Source: JAKAXS01 sp041940525 (GTDB lineage Bacteria > Pseudomonadota > Alphaproteobacteria > Rhizobiales > Hyphomicrobiaceae). Taken from it: a stretch of DNA of 10,002 nucleotides. The DNA lies in the NCBI GenBank assembly GCA_041940525.1, contig JBGTSB010000074.1:1-10002 (forward strand). Reading direction: 5' to 3'. The position numbers and the translations under genes were made by a program. The notes beneath the pieces were generated by a model. That model saw only the letters and a program-made list of their open reading frames with translations, was not told the DNA's origin and searched no databases. Positions 1 to 5,073 of the stretch are shown piece after piece. The first letter of the stretch is position 1. Each line of letters starts with the position of its first letter.

Positions 1-2
1 CA

Positions 3-758
3 GGCAAACCAATCAAACTGCTCGGCGTCGGCGAAAAATGGGACGCGCTGGAAGATTTCCACCCGTCACGCATCGCCAGCCGCATCCTCGGCATGGGCGA
101 CGTTGTCTCTCTCGTCGAGAAGGCGGCGCAGAACATCGACGTCGAAAAAGCGACTGCGATCGCCCAGCGTATGAAGAAGGGCGAGTTCGACCTCAACGAT
201 TTGTCGGATCAGCTCAAGCAGATGCAGCGTATCGGCGGCATGTCGGGAATGATGAGCCTGCTGCCCGGCATGGGCAAGGTGAAGCAGCAGATGGCCGGCG
301 CCAACATCGATGACTCCATCATCAAGCGCCAGCAAGCGATCATCTCATCGATGACTCCCAAAGAGCGGCGCGCGCCAAAGATCCTCGATGGCAAGCGCAA
401 GCGTCGCGTCGCGGCCGGCTCCGGTACACGCGTGGAAGACGTCAACAAACTCGTCAAAATGCACCGCCAGATGGCGGACATGATGAAGAAGATGAGCAAG
501 AACAAGGGTCTCATGGCCCGTATGTTCGCCGGCGGAGGGGGTGCACCAAGCGCCTCGGAAGTGGAGCGCATGCAGGACGAACTCACCAAGATCGATCCTA
601 AGGCGCTCGCCAGCCTACCCAAGGACCTTCAAGACACGCTGCCGAAAGGTTTGCCCGGCGGACTGGGTGGCGGACCCGCAAAACTGCCTGGTCTCGGCAA
701 TGCGCTGCCCGGCCTCGGCGGACCCAAGTTTCCCGGCCTGCCCGGAAAGAAGAAGTAA
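3..758 (+). CDS. ffh: Signal recognition particle protein Ffh, C-terminal part (5' end outside window)
   Basis: This is the 3' end of the SRP54-type GTPase that binds 4.5S RNA and signal peptides of nascent membrane proteins and delivers ribosomes to FtsY. The reading frame is open from base 3, so the first 251 visible residues lack the N and most of the G domain. The visible part starts with the end of the G domain (PIKLLGVGEKWDALEDFHP), then the G/M linker ending in RILGMGD. The methionine-rich M domain follows (IGGMSGMMSLLPGMG; then an RNA-binding segment with KRKRR and GSGTRVEDVN). The last ~40 residues are a low-complexity tail of Gly, Pro and Leu (repeated LPGL) ending in KKK. The stop lies 42 bp before rpsP on the same strand, the usual alphaproteobacterial order, so the two are probably co-transcribed. 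Family identification is very secure; only the 5' end is missing. Confidence 0.97.
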   Translation, partial: GKPIKLLGVGEKWDALEDFHPSRIASRILGMGDVVSLVEKAAQNIDVEKATAIAQRMKKGEFDLNDLSDQLKQMQRIGGMSGMMSLLPGMGKVKQQMAGANIDDSIIKRQQAIISSMTPKERRAPKILDGKRKRRVAAGSGTRVEDVNKLVKMHRQMADMMKKMSKNKGLMARMFAGGGGAPSASEVERMQDELTKIDPKALASLPKDLQDTLPKGLPGGLGGGPAKLPGLGNALPGLGGPKFPGLPGKKK

Positions 759-800
759 CCAGAAAACAAACGAGACAAATACGCGAAAGGAACCACAGTC

Positions 801-1205
801 ATGTCAGCAAGAATCCGCCTCGCTCGCGGCGGCACCAAGAAACGCCCCTATTATTACATCGTTGTCGCCCCCATCACTGCGCCACGTGACGGCCGCTACA
901 TCGAGCAAATCGGCACCTTCAACCCGATGCTTGCCAAGGATCACGAAGACCGCGTGCGCCTCGACACCGATCGTGCCAAACATTGGCTCTCGGTCGGCGC
1001 CCAGCCGACGGACCGCGTCGCGCGTTTCCTTGACGCAGCGGGCCTAATGAAGCGGAACGTGCCCAACAATCCTGAGAAGGCGAAGCCAAAGAAGAAGGCT
1101 CAGGAGCGCGCCGCGGCGAAGGCGGCAGAGGCTGAAGAAAAGGCCAAGGCTGCTGAAGAACCAGCCGAAGCGCCCGCAGAAGCTCCGGCTGAAGCGTCTG
1201 AATAA
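801..1205 (+). CDS. rpsP: 30S ribosomal protein bS16
   Basis: A small-subunit ribosomal protein that contacts 16S rRNA and helps 30S assembly. The N-terminal sequence is diagnostic: an RIRLARGGTKKRPYY motif, then the APRDGRYIEQIGTFNP segment at residues 27-42. The ATG is preceded by AAAGGAA at 786-792, 8 nt upstream, a good ribosome binding site. The folded core ends near residue 90. From there to residue 134 runs a charged low-complexity extension, first Lys-rich (KAKPKKKAQ), then Ala/Glu-rich with PAEAPAEAPAE repeats. The total of 134 residues is longer than the roughly 80-90 of the enterobacterial protein, but such tails are common in alphaproteobacteria. It follows ffh by 42 bp and is closed by a strong hairpin at 1213-1245. 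This may uncouple it from rimM, which normally follows directly. Confidence 0.97.
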   Translation: MSARIRLARGGTKKRPYYYIVVAPITAPRDGRYIEQIGTFNPMLAKDHEDRVRLDTDRAKHWLSVGAQPTDRVARFLDAAGLMKRNVPNNPEKAKPKKKAQERAAAKAAEAEEKAKAAEEPAEAPAEAPAEASE

Positions 1206-1212
1206 CCCGCGA

Positions 1213-1245
1213 CCCTGTCCGGAATAATCGATAATCCGGACAGGG
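1213..1245 (+). terminator. Strong hairpin after rpsP (probable terminator or 3' end structure)
   Basis: There is a perfect 11-bp inverted repeat: CCCTGTCCGGA at 1213-1223 and TCCGGACAGGG at 1235-1245, with an 11-nt A/T-rich loop. It starts 7 bp after the rpsP stop. No T-run follows, so it is not a textbook intrinsic terminator. It may act as an mRNA 3' stabiliser or a terminator that needs a factor. Because it separates ffh-rpsP from the genes further on, it probably marks an operon boundary. Confidence 0.6.
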
Positions 1246-1271
1246 ATCGTCATTGCACATATTTCCAGATC

Positions 1272-1301
1272 TTGCGATTTACTCAGTGTCACGCATAAAA
1301 A
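1272..1301 (+). promoter_or_regulatory. Weak candidate sigma-70-type promoter
   Basis: TTGCGA at 1272-1277 and TAAAAA at 1296-1301 are separated by 18 bp inside the AT-rich zone (ATAAAA at 17 bp is the alternative). Each hexamer matches four of six consensus bases. It would start RNA near 1308 and could serve the small ORF, the GrlR-like gene and rimM, which need a promoter if the hairpin after rpsP terminates. Another weak pairing is TTGCAC at 1337-1342 with TATAGA at 1363-1368, but its 20-bp spacing is poor. This is pattern matching only. Confidence 0.25.
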
Positions 1302-1385
1302 ACTGCGTGCATTCTAAGCCAAACCATGTTGAAGTCTTGCACGTTATAGGAGTTGAACACCATATAGAATACTAAGGACAGAGAC

Positions 1386-1565
1386 GTGATTCCCAACCCA
1401 AACACGTCGGTGGCAGTCGCCCTTTGGCATCGCAGGGCGCACGCACTGAAAGTGAGCTCATCATTGTTGGCCGATAAGCCGGACCAAAATGACTGGACAG
1501 ATGGCGAATACCGAATATGGCGCTACGCCACGGCGATTAGCCGGCGTATTGGCAAACTCAATTGA
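1386..1565 (+). CDS. Candidate small ORF, 59 residues, unknown function
   Basis: A GTG-initiated frame of 59 codons ends in TGA at 1563-1565. TAAGGA at 1373-1378 lies 7 nt upstream of the GTG and is a good ribosome binding site. The GC content jumps from about 39% upstream to about 63% just inside the frame. The product would be basic to neutral, with no clear signal peptide or membrane segment. Its C-terminal half is rich in Trp, Tyr and Arg (DGEYRIWRYATAISRRIG). I do not recognise a family. It lies on the same strand as the GrlR-like gene, 51 bp upstream of it, and could share its transcript. It may equally be a chance open frame in a 5' leader; homologues would decide. Confidence 0.3.
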   Translation: MIPNPNTSVAVALWHRRAHALKVSSSLLADKPDQNDWTDGEYRIWRYATAISRRIGKLN

Positions 1566-1616
1566 ACAACTGACAAGTGGCACCGCAATTAGTCCCCGTC
1601 GTCACTAACTGACCCC

Positions 1617-2009
1617 ATGCTTTCCCAGCTTCGCAACGGCATCTATAGTCTGTCGTATGAAATGGCTGGCGACGACCACGCCAGTAGCAACGGCGGGCTT
1701 GTCATCGTGAGAGACGACGAAATCCACGGCTCGGATCCCGGCGGCAGTGTCTTCAACGGCACCATCAGTACCGCCGCCAACGGGGAGCCAAGAATTCACG
1801 GGCACATCATCATCGGCCCCCACGGTGAATTGCTCACCGGCCTAACAGCTGGTCCCGACGGACTACGCATAGACTTCGACGCCATCCCTTCCAACAGCAC
1901 CGGCGGCGGCTTGGTTTTCAATGTCGAAATTGCCGGCACAGAAATCGCGGTCAAAGCGGCGTATGTCGGCCCACTGCCCACGGGCCTGGATAAGGCCGCT
2001 CTATCGTGA
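1617..2009 (+). CDS. GrlR-like small protein, hypothetical
   Basis: A 130-residue protein with the layout of the small beta-rich proteins that databases often label 'GrlR-like' in alphaproteobacteria. It has an N-terminal NGIYSLSYEM, then GGLVIVRDDEIHGSDPGGSVFNG near residues 25-47, and a C-terminal strand ending in AYVGPLP. True GrlR is a repressor partner in the enteropathogenic E. coli type III secretion locus; nothing here implies secretion, and the role in soil-type alphaproteobacteria is unknown. No membrane segment or signal peptide is visible. The ATG at 1617 is chosen because the conserved NGIYSL begins right after it, although no clear ribosome binding site precedes it; the frame is closed upstream by TAG at 1590-1592. 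Its TGA stop overlaps the GTG of rimM (GTGA), which suggests translational coupling. That the gene is real seems likely; the family label is from memory of the motif pattern. Confidence 0.7.
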   Translation: MLSQLRNGIYSLSYEMAGDDHASSNGGLVIVRDDEIHGSDPGGSVFNGTISTAANGEPRIHGHIIIGPHGELLTGLTAGPDGLRIDFDAIPSNSTGGGLVFNVEIAGTEIAVKAAYVGPLPTGLDKAALS

Positions 2010-2557
2010 GCGCCGGAAACCGCGTCCTGATCGGCCAGATTGCCGGAGCCCATGGCATCAAAGGCCAAGTGATCGTGCGCAGCTATACTGCCGACCCCGC
2101 AGACATCGCGGCTTATGGCCCACTCTCAGATGAGACTGGTCAAAATAGCTATGAGCTGATCGTCAAGCGCGTCTCCCCCAAAGGGGTCTACGCAGAGATC
2201 TCAAACATCAGCGACCGCAACGCGGCCGAATCTCTGCGCGGCATCAAACTCTACGTGGACCGGGATGCCATGCCGCCGAGTGAGGACGGCGAATTCTACG
2301 TGACTGACCTCATCGGCCTGACGGCCGTGGACGAAAACAGCGGCCCGCTCGGTGACATCAAGGCCGTCCATAACTTCGGAGCGGGCGATATTTTAGAGGT
2401 CACACTCTCCGCCACCGGCAAGACCGAACTTGTGCCCTTCACGTTGGAATGCGTGCCCGACATCGATATTGGCGCAAACCGTGCAACCATCATCCTGCCC
2501 AAAACCAATGAGGACGACGCTGACAGCGACGCCCCCATGAATGATGACGAAAGTTGA
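2006..2557 (+). CDS. rimM: Ribosome maturation factor RimM
   Basis: RimM binds ribosomal protein uS19 in the 30S head and is needed for late 16S rRNA maturation. The 183-residue product has both expected domains. The N-terminal RimM barrel covers about residues 6-90 (VLIGQIAGAHGIKGQVIVRS). The C-terminal PRC barrel covers about 96-166 (EFYVTDLIGL, GPLGDIKAVHNFGAGDILEV, VPF). An acidic tail (EDDADSDAPMNDDES) closes it. The start is the GTG at 2006, which overlaps the stop of the upstream gene by 4 bases (GTGA), so translation is probably coupled to it. In most alphaproteobacteria trmD and rplS follow rimM. Here the next gene lies on the opposite strand 36 bp later, so the cluster is broken. 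Confidence 0.95.
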   Translation: MSAGNRVLIGQIAGAHGIKGQVIVRSYTADPADIAAYGPLSDETGQNSYELIVKRVSPKGVYAEISNISDRNAAESLRGIKLYVDRDAMPPSEDGEFYVTDLIGLTAVDENSGPLGDIKAVHNFGAGDILEVTLSATGKTELVPFTLECVPDIDIGANRATIILPKTNEDDADSDAPMNDDES

Positions 2558-2593
2558 GGCAGGCGGCCAAAGCGGCCACCGCTCCAACTGTCT

Positions 2594-2947
2594 CTAGCAA
2601 GCTTCGGCGTAATCGTAGTCAGCCTGCTGGCCAGCCTTGTCTTGCGATGGGAACGCAACAACGTTCTGGTTTGCTTCAGCCTCGGGGAGGCGCTTACGGA
2701 ACCAGCGCAGCGACGTGTTCATCAGCACCGCTTCTTCCTTCACCGCCTGGATCACAAGACCATCCTCGTCGTCCAGCAGACCCCAGAGGCAAGATGCGAT
2801 CGTGTCCTCGGCTTCTTCAGTGCGCACATACCAGGTCTGGTCGAGCGGGCGGGCCCAGCTGGCGCCCACGGACATGATCGCCTTGGCCACCACATGCTTA
2901 TCGAGTTCTGGCTTGGAGAGGTCATAAGAGATGAGATAGGTGCGCAT
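2594..2947 (-). CDS. SinR/Cas2-like small protein, putatively SOS-regulated
   Basis: A 117-residue protein. Its first ~90 residues follow the pattern of small proteins labelled 'SinR family' and of the related Cas2/VapD ferredoxin fold. There is a first strand ending in YDL with Asp9 (RTYLISYDLSKP), a helix, a second strand after a conserved Trp (WARPLDQTWYVRT, 31-43), a second helix, an acidic turn (LDDEDG, 58-63) and a third strand (LVIQAV). In Cas2 the equivalent Asp is in the nuclease site; activity here is unproven. The last ~27 residues look disordered and end in Cys. No Cas1 or CRISPR array is present. The ATG has GGAGA at 2954-2958, 6 nt upstream. Two GTTC-N7-GTTC motifs lie 54 and 101 nt upstream, suggesting LexA control. 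It is convergent with rimM, 36 bp apart. The gene is very likely real; the fold assignment is probable; the function is unknown. Confidence 0.82.
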   Translation of the reverse strand: MRTYLISYDLSKPELDKHVVAKAIMSVGASWARPLDQTWYVRTEEAEDTIASCLWGLLDDEDGLVIQAVKEEAVLMNTSLRWFRKRLPEAEANQNVVAFPSQDKAGQQADYDYAEAC

Positions 2948-3001
2948 GGGGTGTCTCCGCAGGTCTGGTTCGAGGGGTGGAGCTCAGTGAGACGCGAGCG
3001 A

Positions 3002-3016
3002 GAACATAGGAAGAAC
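3002..3016 (-). promoter_or_regulatory. Putative LexA box, proximal
   Basis: On the - strand the sequence is GTTC-TTCCTAT-GTTC, an exact match to the direct-repeat GTTC-N7-GTTC that alphaproteobacterial LexA recognises. It lies 54 nt upstream of the SinR/Cas2-like start codon, the right place to block its promoter. Nothing else starts here: the upstream - strand gene ends at 3085 and the + strand gene starts only at 3551. Confidence 0.6.
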
Positions 3017-3048
3017 ATGACTGAATCGCTTCGCCGTGTCTAGCGAAA

Positions 3049-3063
3049 GTTCGATTTTTGTTC
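3049..3063 (+). promoter_or_regulatory. Putative LexA box, distal
   Basis: The + strand reads GTTC-GATTTTT-GTTC, again an exact GTTC-N7-GTTC with an A/T-rich spacer as in many known sites. It is 47 bp from the proximal box and in the opposite orientation. It lies 101 nt upstream of the SinR/Cas2-like gene and 21 bp past the stop of the HTH-like gene. I found no other GTTC or GAAC pair at this spacing when reading the rest of the window. Confidence 0.6.
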
Positions 3064-3084
3064 TCATTGGCCGAAACCGTGTTT

Positions 3085-3414
3085 TCAATCAAACAGTTCC
3101 AGCTGGCCAGGCCCGGCGGCGCTCTTCGGCACGCGTTGATGCGGGCCCAAATCAACCCGCGACGCCAGTCCCGGACATTGAGCCTCCAAGACCTGCAGAG
3201 CCTTCTCCCGGCTGCCTGGAAAGGCCCGCTCTTCCCAAATATCGTACAGCCGCCTGGGATCACAACCATATCGGCGAATAAGGTCCACGCGCCGAATACG
3301 ATGCCAGCGCGCCAGCCAAATATCGACGGCGTCAGCCGCGGTAAGGCGACCCGTGCCCTCGGTGGGACGGGCAGCGGATAGCGACCTTTCCAAATTCAAG
3401 CTCAGCACAGCCAA
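3085..3414 (-). CDS. Small conserved-looking protein with HTH-like segment, unknown function
   Basis: The - strand frame is open back to 3636, but only the last ~90 residues look like a protein. From LTAADAVDIWLARWHRIRR on there is a helical, basic segment. It contains LIRRYGCDPRRLYDIWEERAF, which resembles the helix-turn-helix of proteins with 'IA.rfgV...tVy.I..g' patterns. The product ends in QLELFD. The upstream part of the frame runs antisense to the hisA 5' end and looks like noise. A plausible start is the TTG at 3412-3414, with GAGG (3421-3424) 6 nt upstream, giving 109 residues. GTG at 3406-3408 and TTG at 3397-3399 or 3391-3393 are alternatives. It is divergent from hisA. The function is unknown; nucleic-acid binding is an inference from the HTH-like segment. 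Confidence 0.6.
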   Translation of the reverse strand: MAVLSLNLERSLSAARPTEGTGRLTAADAVDIWLARWHRIRRVDLIRRYGCDPRRLYDIWEERAFPGSREKALQVLEAQCPGLASRVDLGPHQRVPKSAAGPGQLELFD

Positions 3415-3550
3415 CGCAAACCTCAGAACCGATAACCAATGGCGACCATGGGCGGCACTTGACGCCCGTAGCAAAACGGGATTGATCCCAGAAAAAGAAA
3501 GCAATCTGATGGCCCGCAGCTTTCGACGGGCCAAGCAAAGGCAACCGGCA
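3415..3550 (+). other. hisA leader with two small stem-loops
   Basis: This is the divergent intergenic region between the HTH-like gene and hisA. CCCGT/ACGGG at 3465-3480 and GGCCCG/CGGGCC at 3511-3532 can form short hairpins (5 and 6 bp) in the hisA leader. The second ends 4 nt before the hisA ribosome binding site. A TTGACG at 3459-3464 could be a -35 box, but the -10 at 17 bp (TTGATC) is poor. I see no run of His codons, so classical his attenuation is not supported. Confidence 0.3.
3537..3541 (+). promoter_or_regulatory. Ribosome binding site deciding the hisA TTG start
   Basis: AAAGG lies 9 nt before the TTG at 3551. It favours that start over the in-frame ATGs at 3353 and 3509, which would add N-terminal residues not found in HisA proteins. 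Confidence 0.6.
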
Positions 3551-4279
3551 TTGATCCTATTCCCCGCAATTGATCTCAAGAACGGCCAGTGCGTCCGCCT
3601 GAAACTCGGCGAAATGGACCAAGCCACCGTCTTCAATGATGACCCGGCTGCCCAGGCGCGCGCATTCCAGGATCAGGGCTTCCAGTATCTTCACATCGTC
3701 GACCTTGATGGCGCCTTCGCGGGAAAGCCCGCCAACGCGCCGGCCGTCGCAGCGATCCTAAAGGCAATCTCCATACCGGCGCAGCTCGGCGGCGGCATTC
3801 GCGATCTCGCCACCATCGAAGCCTGGCTTGAGCAAGGCGTGGCGCGCGTCATCCTGGGTACGGCCGCCGTACGCAATCCGGATCTGGTTCGAGAGGCCTG
3901 CACAAAGTTCCCCGGCAGAATCGCCGTCGGCATCGACGCGCGCGGTGGCAAAGTCGCCGTGGAAGGCTGGGCGGAGACGAGTGAACTCACCGCCATCGAT
4001 TTGGCCGGCCGCTTCGCCGACGCAGGCGTCGCCGCCGTCATTTACACCGACATTGATCGTGACGGTGTCCTGAAGGGCCTCAACCTGCCCTCCACGGCAG
4101 AACTGGCAAAGGCCACACCAATCCCAGTCATCGCCTCCGGAGGACTAGCCTCCATGGCCGACATTGAAGCGCTGGCAAAGCCCGAGTATCAGATGCTCGA
4201 AGGCGCTATCACCGGCCGCGCGCTCTACGACGGCCGCATCGATCCAGCCGCGGCCCTGCGCCTGCTGAAGGCGGCCTGA
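3551..4279 (+). CDS. hisA: Phosphoribosylformimino-AICAR-ribotide isomerase HisA
   Basis: This enzyme catalyses the Amadori isomerisation of ProFAR to PRFAR, the fourth step of histidine synthesis, in the cytoplasm. With the TTG start the product is 242 residues, the usual length, and begins MILFPAIDLKNGQCVRL as HisA proteins do. It is a (beta/alpha)8 barrel. The catalytic pair is visible as Asp8 (PAID) and Asp129 (VGIDARGG). Phosphate-binding loops are seen at QLGGGIR (79-84) and IASGG (194-198). The frame is open further upstream, with ATGs at 3353 and 3509, but that part overlaps the divergent HTH-like gene and the leader. hisF follows after 5 bp, so the two are co-transcribed and supply successive steps. 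The common alphaproteobacterial neighbours hisB and hisH are not upstream. Confidence 0.95.
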   Translation: MILFPAIDLKNGQCVRLKLGEMDQATVFNDDPAAQARAFQDQGFQYLHIVDLDGAFAGKPANAPAVAAILKAISIPAQLGGGIRDLATIEAWLEQGVARVILGTAAVRNPDLVREACTKFPGRIAVGIDARGGKVAVEGWAETSELTAIDLAGRFADAGVAAVIYTDIDRDGVLKGLNLPSTAELAKATPIPVIASGGLASMADIEALAKPEYQMLEGAITGRALYDGRIDPAAALRLLKAA

Positions 4280-4284
4280 CCGTC

Positions 4285-5058
4285 ATGCTGAAAACACGCA
4301 TCATTCCCTGCCTCGATGTAAAAGACGGCCGCGTCGTCAAAGGCGTGAACTTTGTCGATCTCATCGATGCCGGCGATCCCGTTGAAGCCGCCGCCGCCTA
4401 TGATGCCGCTGGCGCGGACGAGCTCTGCTTCCTGGACATCACCGCCAGCCACGAGGATCGCGACACCATTTTCGACATTGTTGAGCGCACCGCCGAGCGC
4501 TGCTTCATGCCGCTTACAGTGGGCGGCGGCGTGCGCACCGTGGACGACATCCGAAAACTGTTGGAAGCAGGTGCCGACAAGGTTTCCATCAACACGGCAG
4601 CTGTTAATCGCCGCGAGTTCGTACGCGAAGCCTCTGAAAAGTTCGGCGCTCAATGCATCGTCGTGGCAATCGACGCCAAGTCCGTCTCAGCCCCTGGAGA
4701 AGCTCCACGTTGGGAGATCTTCACCCACGGCGGCCGTAAGCCCACCGGTTTGGATGCCATCGAATACGCTCGCGAAGTCGTGGCGCTAGGGGCCGGTGAA
4801 CTGCTCCTCACGTCCATGGACCGCGACGGCACCAAAGCCGGCTTCGATCTTCCGCTAACACGAGCAATCGCTGACGCAGTCACTGTCCCGGTGATTGCGT
4901 CGGGCGGCGTTGGGAACCTCGATCATCTCGTTGACGGCGTCATCGAAGGCCATGCAAGCGCCGTGCTCGCCGCCTCAATCTTCCATTTCGGCACATACAC
5001 GATCGGCCAGGCCAAGGAGCACATGGCTGCCGCCGGAGTTCCAGTCAGGCTCGACTGA
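4285..5058 (+). CDS. hisF: Imidazole glycerol phosphate synthase cyclase subunit HisF
   Basis: HisF takes ammonia made by its glutaminase partner HisH and converts PRFAR to imidazole glycerol phosphate and AICAR, linking histidine and purine synthesis. The 257-residue product starts MLKTRIIPCLDVKDGRVVKG. The catalytic aspartates Asp11 (CLDVKDG) and Asp130 (VVAIDAK) are in the expected positions. The phosphate-binding TVGGGVR (78-84) and IASGGVGN (204-211) loops of the (beta/alpha)8 barrel are present. The ATG is 5 bp after the hisA stop, so expression is probably coupled. The partner gene hisH is not in the window, and hisE, which often follows hisF, is missing. The next gene is convergent and ends 15 bp away; no terminator hairpin is evident between them. 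Confidence 0.97.
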   Translation: MLKTRIIPCLDVKDGRVVKGVNFVDLIDAGDPVEAAAAYDAAGADELCFLDITASHEDRDTIFDIVERTAERCFMPLTVGGGVRTVDDIRKLLEAGADKVSINTAAVNRREFVREASEKFGAQCIVVAIDAKSVSAPGEAPRWEIFTHGGRKPTGLDAIEYAREVVALGAGELLLTSMDRDGTKAGFDLPLTRAIADAVTVPVIASGGVGNLDHLVDGVIEGHASAVLAASIFHFGTYTIGQAKEHMAAAGVPVRLD

Positions 5059-5073
5059 CGAGCCAGCGCGCGA

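Larger units (their letters stand above)
1206..1616. other. 411-bp region between rpsP and the GrlR-like gene
   Basis: No long gene is present. The segment holds the hairpin at 1213-1245, then an AT-rich stretch: by my count 1261-1380 is about 39% GC, clearly below the flanking genes. GC rises sharply to about 63% over 1381-1440, where a small ORF with a good ribosome binding site begins (1386-1565). A short perfect repeat, TGGCG/CGCCA, sits at 1518-1530. The composition pattern (AT-rich promoter zone, then coding-like DNA) suggests that transcription restarts here. I see no tRNA and no terminal inverted repeats of an insertion sequence. Confidence 0.6.

Noticed and set aside
2558..2593. Terminator between convergent rimM and the SinR/Cas2-like gene
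   Set aside because: The GGCGGCC/GCGGCC-rich stretch forms only short, imperfect pairings and has no T-run on either side.
2554..2877. + strand frame overlapping the rimM stop (TTGA), a possible coupled gene
   Set aside because: It is antisense to the SinR/Cas2-like gene, has a low-complexity Pro/Arg/Ser-rich product with no family look, and its overlap is explained by chance.
2594..3063. CRISPR-Cas remnant suggested by the Cas2-like protein
   Set aside because: No cas1, no other cas gene and no repeat-spacer pattern is present; the two 15-bp motifs are better explained as LexA boxes.
3353..3550. N-terminal extension of hisA from an ATG at 3353 (or 3509)
   Set aside because: The added residues do not resemble HisA. 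The family begins MILFPAIDL, and a TTG with AAAGG 9 nt upstream sits exactly there. The extension also overlaps the divergent gene.
4225..4653. 142-codon - strand frame across hisA/hisF
   Set aside because: It is antisense to two certain genes with no recognisable motif or ribosome binding site.
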